DNA of 64,000 nt from Planctomycetota bacterium. Lineage in GTDB: Bacteria > Planctomycetota > Phycisphaerae > UBA1845. This document shows, piece after piece, positions 17,056-27,333 of this stretch. The translations under genes were made by a program, and so were the position numbers. The notes beneath the pieces were generated by a model. The model made no database searches. It was not told the DNA's origin and saw nothing but the letters and a program-made list of their open reading frames with translations. Where the stretch lies: positions 1-64,000 of the forward strand of contig JAKQDH010000060.1 of NCBI GenBank assembly GCA_029558835.1, given 5' to 3'. The number at the start of each line of letters is the position of its first letter. Position 1 is the first letter of the stretch.

Positions 17056-17718
17056 TCATGGACGCGTTTCGGGCTCGGCGTCGCTCTCGGCCGCCGGGTC
17101 CCCCGCTTCGACAAGGCCTGCCCGCGCCATGATCCAGCGACGGACCGCCTTCGGGGCTCTGGCCAATCTCCACGCCCCGCGTTCCTGCACGGCCATCAGC
17201 ACCACGTGACGCACCGCCAACGCTTCCGGCGGCAGACGCTCGGGATCCAGCCGCACCTCCACCGCGAACGCATACCCCACCGCTCCGTCGGCTTGATCCC
17301 GCAACCGCTCCAGCGCCAGCACGCGAATCTGCTGCACGGCGTGCCAGCCGTAGTCGAATTGCTCGCGGGTTACCGGCTCCTGAGCGACGCTCCAGCGCAG
17401 GCGCAGGCCCTCATAATCGCCGGCCACGCACGTCTCCAGCGTCTCCAGCATGAAGTTGTTGAGCGCCGGGTCGTCGGCCCGCAGCTCCTCGGGAAACACC
17501 ACGACCTGCGCGGGCTCGGCGGGACCGCCGGCCGGTGCCCCGCCGCCACGTTCCCCGTCCCGCCGGCACGCCCCCATCACCAGCGCCGCAGTCGCCACCC
17601 CCAGCACCAGTACATCTGTCCATCGCGCCAGGCGAAGTCGCACCGCCCGGGCTGAACCAGAGAGCGCCCCCGCCGCCTGACGCGACCTAGTCACAACGGT
17701 TGGACCAGTCTTAGTCAC
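17056..17718 (-). CDS. Hypothetical lipoprotein
   Basis: 220 residues from the first ATG; the hydrophobic stretch TDVLVLGVATAALVMGAC ends in a plausible lipobox (VMGAC). The mature domain (ADDPALNNFMLETLETCVAG, DYEGLRLRWSVAQEPVTREQ, YGWHAVQQIRVLAL, AFAVEVRLDPE) looks like a small alpha+beta domain and ends in an acidic tail. The long Arg/Ser-rich region before the signal suggests that the real start could be a later codon. I do not recognise the family. No operon partner: the methyltransferase is 170 bases upstream on the same strand. Confidence 0.6.
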   Translation of the reverse strand: MTKTGPTVVTRSRQAAGALSGSARAVRLRLARWTDVLVLGVATAALVMGACRRDGERGGGAPAGGPAEPAQVVVFPEELRADDPALNNFMLETLETCVAGDYEGLRLRWSVAQEPVTREQFDYGWHAVQQIRVLALERLRDQADGAVGYAFAVEVRLDPERLPPEALAVRHVVLMAVQERGAWRLARAPKAVRRWIMARAGLVEAGDPAAESDAEPETRP

Positions 17719-17888
17719 GAGTTGCTCGCTCGCCCCTGCTCAAGGAGGCGACCCTTCACGGACGAATCATGCAGCGCCCGGCGTGGAGGAACATCGACGA
17801 ACCGCCAACGCCTTTGCTACTCCGCGCGCACACCGCCGGCGTGCGGAGCCACCATCGTGCAGAGTATCCGCAGAACCCGGGGAGCCCG

Positions 17889-18890
17889 TCAATGGGCGGC
17901 CACCCGCTTCCGCCACAGCCTTTGCTCCGCGAGCCGCACGTACTCTTCCTTCAACTCGATGCCAACGAACTTCCGGCGCAGGCCCAGGCAAACCTGTCCC
18001 ACCGTACCCGATCCGAAAAACGGGTCCAGCACGGTATCGCCGGAGTCCGACCCCGCCAACACGCACAACTCGACGAGGCCGGGCGGAAACGTGGCAAAGT
18101 GCGCCCCGTGGAACGCCTCGGTATTGATGCTCCAGACGGTCCGGCGGTTGCGGAGCCGGCCCCGGCCATTCGTCATCTCCCGGATGGCGTCATGGCGATA
18201 CAGGTAGCCTTCGGCCTTCGACAACAGAAACAGGTACTCGTGCGCGCGCGTGGGACGATCCTTGACCGACTCCGGCTGACAGTTCGGCTTGTGCCAGATG
18301 ATGTCGGAACGCAGGTACCACCCGTCGGCTTGCAGCGCCAGCGCCAGCCGCCACGGGATGCCAATAAGGTCCTTCGGCTTCAGGCCGCGCGGCGTGGGCG
18401 GACGATACGACATCGCCCGGGCGGGGTTCTTCTTATCCGAGTCGCGCCAGCGCCGGTTGCCGCTGGTGTAGGAGTCACCCAGGTTGATCCACAGCGTGCC
18501 GTCGCTGCGCAACACCCGACGAACCTCCCTGAAGACCGCCGTGAGGCGCTTCAGATACTGCTCGACATCCTCTTCCGCACCGATCTGCTCTGGGTGGCCG
18601 TAATCGCGCAGCCCCCAGTACGGTGGGCTCGTTACGCAGCAGCGAAAGGTTCCCGCGGCAAGACGCGGAAGGACTTCGGCCGCATCCCCGACGATGACCT
18701 CGCCACCCTCCGGGCACGGGTCGGACACTTGTAGTCCAAGCGATGCAACTGTGCGCGGTTTCACGCCCGGCTCCGTGTACTCACTGCGCCGGACCCGACC
18801 ACACCCGGGACTCTCGTGCGAGCCCGCCCTCGGCGCGTTGCATACCGGGACACCGTGGATTCCCACGTCGGCCACGGGGGCCGACGCCAC
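17889..18890 (-). CDS. DNA methyltransferase (beta class, SPPY; N4-cytosine or N6-adenine)
   Basis: 333 codons. The catalytic motif IV TSPPYWGLRDYG lies near residues 87-98, and the SAM-binding motif I LDPFFGSGTVGQV near 290, which is the motif order of beta-class methylases. VIWHKPNCQPESV-type sequence and RAHEYLFLLSKAEGYLY (target recognition and motif regions) lie between them. SPPY more often goes with N4-cytosine transfer, but N6-adenine enzymes use it too, so the target base is open. The first 55 residues are not conserved-looking; the GTG near VKPRTVASLG is a likely true start. No restriction endonuclease or specificity gene is nearby, so it appears to be a solitary methylase. Confidence 0.88.
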   Translation of the reverse strand: MASAPVADVGIHGVPVCNAPRAGSHESPGCGRVRRSEYTEPGVKPRTVASLGLQVSDPCPEGGEVIVGDAAEVLPRLAAGTFRCCVTSPPYWGLRDYGHPEQIGAEEDVEQYLKRLTAVFREVRRVLRSDGTLWINLGDSYTSGNRRWRDSDKKNPARAMSYRPPTPRGLKPKDLIGIPWRLALALQADGWYLRSDIIWHKPNCQPESVKDRPTRAHEYLFLLSKAEGYLYRHDAIREMTNGRGRLRNRRTVWSINTEAFHGAHFATFPPGLVELCVLAGSDSGDTVLDPFFGSGTVGQVCLGLRRKFVGIELKEEYVRLAEQRLWRKRVAAH

Positions 18891-18918
18891 GGCCGGAGGG
18901 CCAAACGGCGCTGCCGAC

Positions 18919-20565
<1,647 letters not shown>

Positions 20566-20567
20566 AG

Positions 20568-20603
20568 TGATTGTCGATTGGCGATTGTCGAGTGTCGATT
20601 GTC
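20568..20603. repeat. ATTGTCGATTG cluster, copy 1
   Basis: Tandem short words (GATTGTCGATTG, GCGATTGTCGAG, TGTCGATTGTC) sit immediately upstream of the glyQS start codon. The same vocabulary recurs at 31404-31437 after maeB and at 55393-55472 at the end of the kinase gene. Confidence 0.7.
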
Positions 20604-20634
20604 AGAAGCCGTAGGGTGGGCACCGCCCACCACC

Positions 20635-20715
20635 GAATGCAGAATGTCGAAGTCAGAATTCAGAAAGGGGCAGGGCAGCTCTCTTTCTGAATTCTGACTT
20701 CTTCCTTCTGCATTC
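20635..20715. repeat. Long hairpin repeat, copy 1
   Basis: A perfect 19-bp stem (20649-20667 with 20683-20701; arm GAAGTCAGAATTCAGAAAG) is nested in an outer 10-bp stem GAATGCAGAA (20635-20644) with TTCTGCATTC (20706-20715). It is A/T-richer than its surroundings. A related hairpin follows groEL2 at 49733. There is no U-tract, so it is not a standard terminator. Confidence 0.85.
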
Positions 20716-20765
20716 CGGCGGGCCAAGCCCGCCGGCTAAGGAAGCTGGGTTGCGCCGGCCGCCGC

Positions 20766-20924
20766 CTACGGCAGCATCGCGCCCAGAAGCGCCGAGGCCA
20801 GGTATTGCACGTAAGCCGTGCCCACTTCGGACAGCGTCTCCTGCAGTTGCGTCGAGCAGGTAGTGGCAACCAAAGTCGGACCGGCAACCCCGACCAGCAA
20901 CGCCCACTTCATGAACCTCTTCAT
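20766..20924 (-). CDS. Very small secreted or lipid-anchored protein
   Basis: 52 residues. MKRFMKWALLVGVAGPTLVA is followed by Thr-Thr-Cys, then 29 residues ending in VGTAYVQYLASALLGAMLP. The ATG has GAGGAG 9 bases upstream, which sets the start and argues that it is real. It resembles in size and plan the 76-residue lipoprotein at 36888 (Cys, then about 35 residues rich in Val/Ala/Leu with a V..L.S.L.G core). Possibly a family of minimal planctomycetal lipoproteins. Function unknown. Confidence 0.55.
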   Translation of the reverse strand: MKRFMKWALLVGVAGPTLVATTCSTQLQETLSEVGTAYVQYLASALLGAMLP

Positions 20925-21170
20925 CTGCGCTCTCTCCTCAATGCAAAAGCCGGGCAAACACCCACCCTGGATGCGGCACCAAACCGCTAGAGTCCGTGTT
21001 CACTCGCAAGTAACGATTCCGCCCCCCTGACAGGGCAACAGGACACCCCCTGCCCGCCCATCTGCCCCACCGCGTCCCCTCCCACCGGGCGTTCTTGTGC
21101 CCGGCAGAGCAGGTGTGGTACACGACCACCTGAGTGGCTCCACCCGATGGCGAAACTCGGCGACCGGACC

Positions 21171-21269
21171 GGGTGGCATGGCCAAGCGCAGCGCCGCCCT
21201 GCTCTCGCCTGGGTGAGGGACAGGTTCCCGCCCCCGCATGCCGGCGCCTTCGGCTCGGGCATGCCACCC
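21171..21269. repeat. Inverted-end element, copy 2
   Basis: The left end GGGTGGCATGGCCAAG is identical to copy 1; the right end matches 14 of 16 bases of its reverse complement. The inner left part is shared (CGCAGCGCCGCC). Homology to copy 1 beyond the right end (CGGTTTCC..) reaches the spoVG stop codon. The rest of 20925-21297 holds no gene that I can support. Confidence 0.75.
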
Positions 21270-21297
21270 CCCCGGTTTCCCGTCTGCGGGGTCCAAT

Positions 21298-22356
21298 TCA
21301 GACCAACCCCACGCCGAACGGCGCTGCGTCTTCCTGATCAGTGGACTCTGGCTGCGGCGGGGGCGCCGCCTCGGCGGCGGGTCCATTCGCGCGGGCCGTC
21401 CTGCTCGCGACGCCGGCAGCAGGCTGCGGCAGCCTGCTGCGGGTGCTCGGCGAACTCGGCATCGCCGGCGGCGACGCAGTCGGCGTCTCAATCAGCCCGG
21501 CCCCGAAGTCGCTGGGCGGCTGGCTTGACACGTCGGCGGCGCTGCCGCCGTGAGGGTCCTCGTAAGGCTCGGGCAACTCTTCGACGCCGACGTTGGTTTG
21601 CGCCGGGTGACCCGCCCGCTCTTCACGGCCCCTGCGCCGCGGACGCCGTCCGCGCCGCCCACCACCACCGCCGCCGCGGCTCTCGCCCGCCGGTTCGCCG
21701 ACGGGTGCCTGACCTGGCCGCGGGCCACCGCCTTGTTGCGAGTGCCCGCCGCGCCGGCGTCCCCGACCCTCGCCGCTCGCGCGCGGGGGGCCCCCGGGGC
21801 GCTCGGCCGGACGGTCAGACCCTCGCTCCAGCGAACCCCGGCGCAGGTCGGCGATCAGACTGCTGTACTCGTCCCGGAAATCCCCGACCTCATTGCCGAA
21901 GGCGGCCTCTTCGCTCACGCCCTCGTCAGGCTCAGGCATGACCTCAGGCTCCGGCATCACCTCCTGCTCGTCGGACGCGGCAGGCTCCTCCTGAAGCCCG
22001 GCAAGGTACGCCTCGATCACCCGGCGCTGAATGACTTCTCGGAACGTAGCGTTGATCGGGTGGGCCATTTCGGTGTGCAGTCGCGCGCGGCCTTCCGCGT
22101 CCTTCGGGATGTTCATGGTCGGCAGCTTCGTGCCGCACTCGTTGCAGTAACGCGCCCGCAGGTGATTCTTGTGACGGCACGTCGGACACGCTTCCGTGAG
22201 CTTCCGCGACGGCATCGCCACGAACAAACCGCCCGTCCCTCCTACGATCTTCAGGTCGCGCACCACGAAGCTGTCGTCAAAAGTGATCGTGCAGAAGGCC
22301 TTGAGCGACTCACCTGCGTCGCGCACCGGCCTGATCCGAATGTCTGAAATCTCCAT
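21298..22356 (-). CDS. spoVG: SpoVG-domain protein with zinc ribbon and Arg/Gly-rich tail
   Basis: 352 residues, far longer than the usual 85-100 of SpoVG. Residues 1-50 are SpoVG (ISDIRIRPV, LKAFCTITFDDSFVVRDLKI, GGLFVAMPSRKL). A zinc ribbon is inserted at once (CPTCRHKNHLRARYCNECG, four Cys) before the second SpoVG part (HTEMAHPINATFREVIQRRV). From about residue 125 the chain is an acidic stretch, then an RGG/Arg-Gly and Pro-rich disordered tail (GGGGGRRGRRPRRRGRE). SpoVG proteins bind DNA and RNA, so added zinc and RGG modules suggest a nucleic-acid-binding regulator. It starts 6 bases after the ispE stop, so translation is probably coupled; ispE-spoVG pairing is common in bacteria. Confidence 0.9.
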   Translation of the reverse strand: MEISDIRIRPVRDAGESLKAFCTITFDDSFVVRDLKIVGGTGGLFVAMPSRKLTEACPTCRHKNHLRARYCNECGTKLPTMNIPKDAEGRARLHTEMAHPINATFREVIQRRVIEAYLAGLQEEPAASDEQEVMPEPEVMPEPDEGVSEEAAFGNEVGDFRDEYSSLIADLRRGSLERGSDRPAERPGGPPRASGEGRGRRRGGHSQQGGGPRPGQAPVGEPAGESRGGGGGGRRGRRPRRRGREERAGHPAQTNVGVEELPEPYEDPHGGSAADVSSQPPSDFGAGLIETPTASPPAMPSSPSTRSRLPQPAAGVASRTARANGPAAEAAPPPQPESTDQEDAAPFGVGLV

Positions 22357-22362
22357 TCACCT

Positions 22363-23256
22363 CTACTCCTTACTGACGATAGGCGGTAGCGGCACAGGAG
22401 CGGGAACCACGAAGGTGCCCGCGCCGATGCCGGCCGCCTCTACCCGGCGCGCCGTGGCCTGTGCTGACTCCTGGTCGTCGAACAACGTGTACAGCACTGA
22501 ACCAGCACCACTGACGCGCACCGGACCAATCCTCAGTCGCAACAGTTGCTCGTGTACTTCCGCCACACGCGGCTCCACCCGGAACACGGCCGGCTCCAGG
22601 TCGTTACGCAGCCACGGTGCGAGTTGGGCCGCCCTCTGGGCCGTACGCGCCGCCGCCTCCGCGTCCGCGCTCGAACCCTGCTGATCGGTCGGACGCCATG
22701 CCCGATACACCGCCGCCGTCGACACCGGCATTCCGGCCCACACCAGCAGCGCCCAACCGCGCCACCCCATCCCCACCGGCTCGACGCGCTCTCCCCGCCC
22801 CGTCATCACCGCCGCGGGCAACGCGAGAAACAGCGGCACGTCCGAGCCAACCGACGCGGCCACCGCCGACAACGCCTCGCGGGGCAGTTCCGGCCGCCAT
22901 AGCCGTCGCAGCAGACGCAGAGCCGCGGCCGCGTCGCTGCTACCCCCTCCCAGTCCTCCGCCTACCGGAATTCGCTTGCTGAGCTCGAACCGTACCCCCG
23001 GTCGTCGTTCGCACCGCTCGGCCAGGCATTCCGCCGCCCGTGTCACCAGGTTCTCCGGACCCGCCAGCGACACATCGTCACACGCTAGTTTCAGACGCCC
23101 GTCTCCTCGTGGAACACATGCAAGCGCGTCACACAACCCGATGCCCACAACCAGAGACCGCAGGTCGTGATAGCCGTCCGCTCGCCGGCCCAGAACCTCC
23201 AGCGTCAGATTGAGCTTTGCGGGCGCCTGCGTTGTCAGCTCGATGCCTTCGGACAT
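22363..23256 (-). CDS. ispE: 4-diphosphocytidyl-2-C-methyl-D-erythritol kinase
   Basis: GHMP-family kinase of 297 residues for the ATP-dependent 2-phosphorylation step of the MEP isoprenoid pathway. Visible are APAKLNLTLEVLGRRADGYH (N-terminal IspE signature with catalytic Lys), PVGGGLGGGSSDAAAALRLL (the GHMP phosphate-binding loop near residue 100), VGSDVPLFL (catalytic Asp region) and VSGAGSVLYTLFDD (third GHMP motif, usually SGSG; here SGAG). Complete in length. It is the upstream member of an ispE-spoVG operon. Confidence 0.96.
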   Translation of the reverse strand: MSEGIELTTQAPAKLNLTLEVLGRRADGYHDLRSLVVGIGLCDALACVPRGDGRLKLACDDVSLAGPENLVTRAAECLAERCERRPGVRFELSKRIPVGGGLGGGSSDAAAALRLLRRLWRPELPREALSAVAASVGSDVPLFLALPAAVMTGRGERVEPVGMGWRGWALLVWAGMPVSTAAVYRAWRPTDQQGSSADAEAAARTAQRAAQLAPWLRNDLEPAVFRVEPRVAEVHEQLLRLRIGPVRVSGAGSVLYTLFDDQESAQATARRVEAAGIGAGTFVVPAPVPLPPIVSKE

Positions 23257-24044
23257 ACGGCCAGCCCTGCCGAGCTGCTGGATCCGGGCCGGCCTCGCAC
23301 AACCGGCATTAGCCGTCCACCCGGCACGGGAGCGTCCGGCGCCCCACCCGGCACCGCTTCGTTGTCCACCGCCCCGCGGAGCCGCCTGGGGCGTCCAAGG
23401 TCACGCAGACGGCACCTCCCCGCGCAGCCGCCGCCCTTCACACCCGCTAGCAACGGCGGCACACACGCGAAGCCCCGCAGGCTGGGCGTATGATAGGAGT
23501 GGCGCAGCAGGTGTCAATCTGGAGCATCAAACCGCGCTGTCCAGTAACGCCCCCCCCCTCAATCCGCAGACTCAGCGCCGCCAACCCAAGCCTGTCGAGT
23601 TGCACGGCGGCCGCGTACCCCCCTGGGAGGCGGCCAAAGGCATCTCGTCCGGCCACAGCGACCACCTCGGTGGCCGAAACTGACGCGGGCACCGCCCCTT
23701 ACTCGGGGTCAACGATGTTCCTCCCCCATAATCGTGCCCGCGGGCCGATGTGCCCTGCCGGCCACACCGGGTGTGGCGTTGATACCACGGGCAGGCGCAG
23801 ACCACCCAGGCGGGACAACCGGAAACTGATTGTAACTCATTGCCCGGAAGCATTTTATGAACATAGCCTCCTAACCTCGCGGCACCGGCGGTCAGTTTGC
23901 CGGCCTTGGGTTGTCGCGGACCGTCGGGGTTGGGACGCCGGACGGCGGCCGGGGTGCGCGTTGCGGCGTGCCGGCATCGGCCGCGGGGACGGACGTTCGG
24001 TGCCCGGCTGAAACCCGGGCGACCGCGCGAAGGAGGGGCTCAAC
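23257..24044. other. Intergenic region, no gene supported
   Basis: Nearly 790 bases upstream of ispE and of the 24045 gene. Open frames here are Pro/Arg-rich and do not resemble proteins. I see no tRNA or recognisable riboswitch. It holds short GC hairpins and an A/T-richer patch near 23825-23860 that could contain promoters for either side. Confidence 0.5.
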
Positions 24045-24497
24045 ATGATCGGTCCACTTTCAGGACTAGGCGGCTATGACACCGGCGGGCTCGGCGCCCT
24101 TCAGGGGCTTGAGTCGGGGAGCGGGTCGGGGGCCACGTCGGCGTCAGCGCCAGCGACCGCAGGTACGGGTTCGACCGCCGGCAGCATCGACTCGATCGTC
24201 CAGGCCGTCGGCCAGCTCTTGCAGCAGATCGGCGGTGGTCTGGAGCAGGACAACACGCTGCGCATGCTCGTGGCGCTGCTGATTCTGGCGGCCCTGTGGC
24301 AGCAAGAAGCCCAGCAGTGGGTAGAAGGCCTCTGGCAGAACCTGGCGGGGTCGCAGAGCGGCAGCGTCGCCTCCGGGTCGTCCACGGCCATGTTCTTCTC
24401 GTCCACAACCGTCAGCGTGACCCAGACGGTGGCCTACCTCGGCAACGTGACGGGGCCGACGGACGCCTCGGGTGGCCAAGTGGACCTCACCGCCTGA
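24045..24497 (+). CDS. Hypothetical protein with Gly/Ser-rich N-terminus
   Basis: 150 residues after GAAGGAGG and an ATG. The first 45 residues are Gly/Ser/Ala-rich (LGGYDTGGLGALQGLESGSG). A helical segment follows (IVQAVGQLLQQIGGGLEQDN then TLRMLVALLILAALWQQEAQ), and the end is Ser/Thr-rich. The hydrophobic run is short for a TM helix and contains Gln and Trp, so it may be an amphipathic helix. The good ribosome site supports expression. Family and role unknown. Confidence 0.6.
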   Translation: MIGPLSGLGGYDTGGLGALQGLESGSGSGATSASAPATAGTGSTAGSIDSIVQAVGQLLQQIGGGLEQDNTLRMLVALLILAALWQQEAQQWVEGLWQNLAGSQSGSVASGSSTAMFFSSTTVSVTQTVAYLGNVTGPTDASGGQVDLTA

Positions 24498-25012
24498 ATG
24501 ACCGCACGGCCGCACGACCTCGGCGGCCATCACGAACCACTCGTCCCGTTCGTGCGCCGGCCGGTTCCGTCGGGACGCGGCAGCCGTACACGTACCGCTG
24601 ACAGCCCCCCTCAGGCCGTCCGAAACTCCCCGCCACTGTTCCTCTGGCTCCGGTACGCAACCGCATACCTGTGGCCATCAGGCTTCACGATGGGACCGCC
24701 GCAACACAGCCCAGTGGGTGAACCAGACCCACGTCCCTGCGGGGCACGCCCACGATCCGGTCTGTTTAAGCTATAGCCAGCCTGATTCGGGTCTGGTACG
24801 CTCCCGGCGGCGCGGGTGTCTTCCCCGGGCCTGCATGCCCCGGAGAAGACAGGGTTGTGAGTTTGGGCACGCCGGCTTCGTTTTGGCGCAGCGAAGGACG
24901 TGCCAGTGGGATAACCGGTTTATCGGAACAAGGATGAGGCTGTCGGCGCCGCCGGCGTGGACCGCAGGCGGGGTCCGACGCGCGCTACTCCAGCAGGAAG
25001 CGAGGTGCAAGA
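24498..25012. other. Intergenic region with a hairpin at 24817-24851
   Basis: No protein gene is supportable. TGTCTTC (24817-24823) pairs with GAAGACA (24845-24851) around an inner CCGGG/CCCGG stem and CCTGCATG loop, giving a stable hairpin without a U-tract. It may end transcription of the 24045 gene or act in the leader of the lipoprotein at 25013. Confidence 0.45.
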
Positions 25013-26032
25013 ATGGTTTCGGCGTTGAGGTCTCTGATTGGTGTGTCGGTGCTGATTGCGACGTGCCTGCTGCTCACGGGGGTACCAGGCTGTGTCCTGC
25101 CGACGGTGGATGAGATTCTGGCGGAGGCGGCCACCCGGGCCCGGGCGCTCGACCGCGGCGCGATCATCGTGGCCGTCACGGGCGTGAACGGGGCGAGCCT
25201 GGACGGCACGGGCAGCGAAACCCTGGCGTGGGAGTTCATCGCCGTCGACCCGAACGCCGCGGACGCCTACCACGTCCTCAACTTCGACGGCACGAACTGG
25301 ACGACGGAGACGATCAATGAGCTCCTTGTCGGAATCGCCTACTTCGATCTGACCGAAGTGGACATGACCGAGCTGGAGGCCCGCGCCCTGCTGGCCGCGG
25401 CGGGTCATGCGGATGACTTCCTCGGTTGGTCACTGAACCAGCCGCTGCATCCCGATTACCCCAACCCCCTGTACACGTTCACCTATGCCGACAAGGGCGT
25501 CATCATTGACACGGTAACCGAGGCGGTCACCGTCTCAACGCCACCCTTGGGCGGCGGGGGCGGTGCCGTTCCCGGGGCCGACGACATCAGTCTGGCGTTG
25601 ATCGCGTTTGCGACTGAGCGGATTAACGACGAGGACCCGGCCGCCATGATCGTCTGGGCGGGCGGGCGTGACTTGGCCGGACAGCCTCTTGCCGCGGCCG
25701 CTGATACCACCACCTGGGACTTCGAGGCCGTGGCAGTCGCGGGGACCGATGTTCAGGCCTGGAGTCTCAACTACGTTGACACCCCTGTCTGGACCGTCAC
25801 CGAGTTGGGCGTTCCACCCTTCGGCGTCCAGTTCGTCAATCTGACGAGCTTGACCATGGACGTGGTGGAGGCCTGGGACCTCGCCGTCGCGGCGGGTTAC
25901 GCGGGGCCCTTCGACTGGTGGTGCGTCTTCCAGCCGCTGTACCCAGGCGTTGACAGCCCGATGTACGTGTTCCCGATCGCCACGGGTTACGTGCTGGTGG
26001 ATTCGCTGACCGGCGAAGTCATCGAAGAGTAG
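25013..26032 (+). CDS. Hypothetical lipoprotein with two duplicated domains
   Basis: 339 residues. SVLIATCLLLTGVPGC is a lipoprotein signal. The mature protein is an internal duplication: domain A (about 40-175) and domain B (about 190-335) share the order helix, ETLAWEFIAVDP / TTTWDFEAVAVA, FDGTNWTTETI / VDTPVWTVTEL, FDLTEVDMTELEARALLAAAG / LTSLTMDVVEAWDLAVAAG, FLGWSLNQPLHPDYPNPLY / FDWWCVFQPLYPGVDSPMY, then DKGVIIDTVTEAV / GYVLVDSLTGEV. The repeating W/F..QPL.P....P.Y line is distinctive. The fold recalls small PepSY-like units (the last strand ..vlvDs.TGev), which I cannot confirm. GAAGCGAGG precedes the ATG. Surface-exposed, function unknown. Confidence 0.75.
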   Translation: MVSALRSLIGVSVLIATCLLLTGVPGCVLPTVDEILAEAATRARALDRGAIIVAVTGVNGASLDGTGSETLAWEFIAVDPNAADAYHVLNFDGTNWTTETINELLVGIAYFDLTEVDMTELEARALLAAAGHADDFLGWSLNQPLHPDYPNPLYTFTYADKGVIIDTVTEAVTVSTPPLGGGGGAVPGADDISLALIAFATERINDEDPAAMIVWAGGRDLAGQPLAAAADTTTWDFEAVAVAGTDVQAWSLNYVDTPVWTVTELGVPPFGVQFVNLTSLTMDVVEAWDLAVAAGYAGPFDWWCVFQPLYPGVDSPMYVFPIATGYVLVDSLTGEVIEE

Positions 26033-26583
26033 CGGCGAGCCCCGCGGCGCCCGCATACGGTGCCGCAGGCAATCCGCGTTCGAGAAACGGTCTCGCTCGG
26101 ACTTATCATCCGGGCGAGGCCGCTCTTGCGCTACCGAAGGCCCACCCGCCAGGCTGGTAGCCCCGTGGCAACGTCCGGGCCCGGGGTGCCGAACGCGATT
26201 CGGCGCGGGTGATCAGAACCGCCGCCGTCCGGCGGTGCGAAAGACGCGAACCGGCAGATGCATGCGGGGCACGCAGGAGGCGGAGGGCGCCCCGGGCGAG
26301 ACTCGCGGCGCTCTCCCGGCGGCGCTGGCACGGGGTATCGTAACCGGGGCCGTAGATGGTTCGTCCCTGGCGGGCTCGTTGCCGACGCGCTGAGACGCGG
26401 CCACCCGCAACACTTGACGAGATCACGTCGCCGGCGACGATGACGCGACTGTCAACACACATTGGACCGCACCAGGAACGGATCATCAACCGCGCCGACA
26501 AGATCGAGTGCCTTCGCTCGGCAACCCCCGGGGTGTGGCCGGAACCAGCCAAGTAGGGACTGGACAAGACGGGGAAACGAAGA
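26033..26583. other. Intergenic region, no gene supported
   Basis: About 550 bases with several GC-rich inverted segments but no credible ORF, tRNA, SRP RNA, RNase P or riboswitch that I can recognise. Possible promoter material for the downstream methyltransferase. Confidence 0.4.
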
Positions 26584-27333
26584 GTGAACAACACTCCTCG
26601 GCTCTATTCCGACTTGGCCTGGCTCTGGCCCTTGTGGGGCGACGCCACCGTCGATTACGCGCATTACTGCGGTCGGGTCACCCAACTGATCCGGCAATAC
26701 GCTCGACGCCCGGTCGGCACGCTGTTGAACATCGGATGCGGAGGCGGCAAGAACGTCCTCAACCTGAAGAAGCACTTTCGAGTTACGGGGGTGGACTTGA
26801 GCCCCACCATGATCGACCAGGCCAAGACGCTGAATCCCGACTGCGAGTTCATCGTAGGAGACATGCGGTCCTTCGCACTGGGGAGGACCTTCGATGTCGT
26901 CTTGATGGACGATGCGATCTCCTTCATGATCGGCCACGACGATTTGTCGGCCGCGTTCCGCACCGCAGGTAATCACCTGAATCCTGGCGGCGTGCTGATC
27001 GCCACACCCGATGTGACGACTGAGGCATTCCGGCAGAACCAGACCACCGTCACCCCCGCCGCGGTGCGGTTGAAGCCCGCCAACCTGGACGTCATCTTTA
27101 TCGAGAACTACTACGATCCTGATCCGTCGGACAACCACTACGAGGCAACGCTGCTGTTCTTGATCCGGGAAGACGGCGTCCTTCGCGTGGAGAGCGACCG
27201 GCACCAGCTTGGCCTTTTCTCTCTGGATGCGTGGAGAAGCATCCTCGCTGCAACAGGCTTCGTGACGCATGAAGAGGAATACGCGGACGGTCAGAACGAG
27301 TACACGGTCTTTGCATCCGTCAAGCCCGAATGA
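26584..27333 (+). CDS. Class I SAM-dependent methyltransferase
   Basis: 249 residues from a GTG start. Rossmann methyltransferase motifs: TLLNIGCGGGKNVLNLKKHF (motif I), VTGVDLSPTMIDQAKTLNP (Asp for the ribose), CEFIVGDMRSFALG and FDVVLMDDAISFMIGHDDLS (motifs II-III), LNPGGVLIATPDV (post-III). The C-terminal beta region (NYYDPDPSDNHYEATLLFLI, LFSLDAWRSILAATGF) is as in small-molecule methylases of the Methyltransf_25 group. The substrate cannot be read from sequence, and the gene has no operon partner. Confidence 0.9.
   Translation: MNNTPRLYSDLAWLWPLWGDATVDYAHYCGRVTQLIRQYARRPVGTLLNIGCGGGKNVLNLKKHFRVTGVDLSPTMIDQAKTLNPDCEFIVGDMRSFALGRTFDVVLMDDAISFMIGHDDLSAAFRTAGNHLNPGGVLIATPDVTTEAFRQNQTTVTPAAVRLKPANLDVIFIENYYDPDPSDNHYEATLLFLIREDGVLRVESDRHQLGLFSLDAWRSILAATGFVTHEEEYADGQNEYTVFASVKPE

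Noticed and set aside
26033-26583. Structured RNA (riboswitch, SRP RNA or RNase P)
   Set aside because: Several inverted GC segments, but none of the conserved core sequences of these RNAs could be found.
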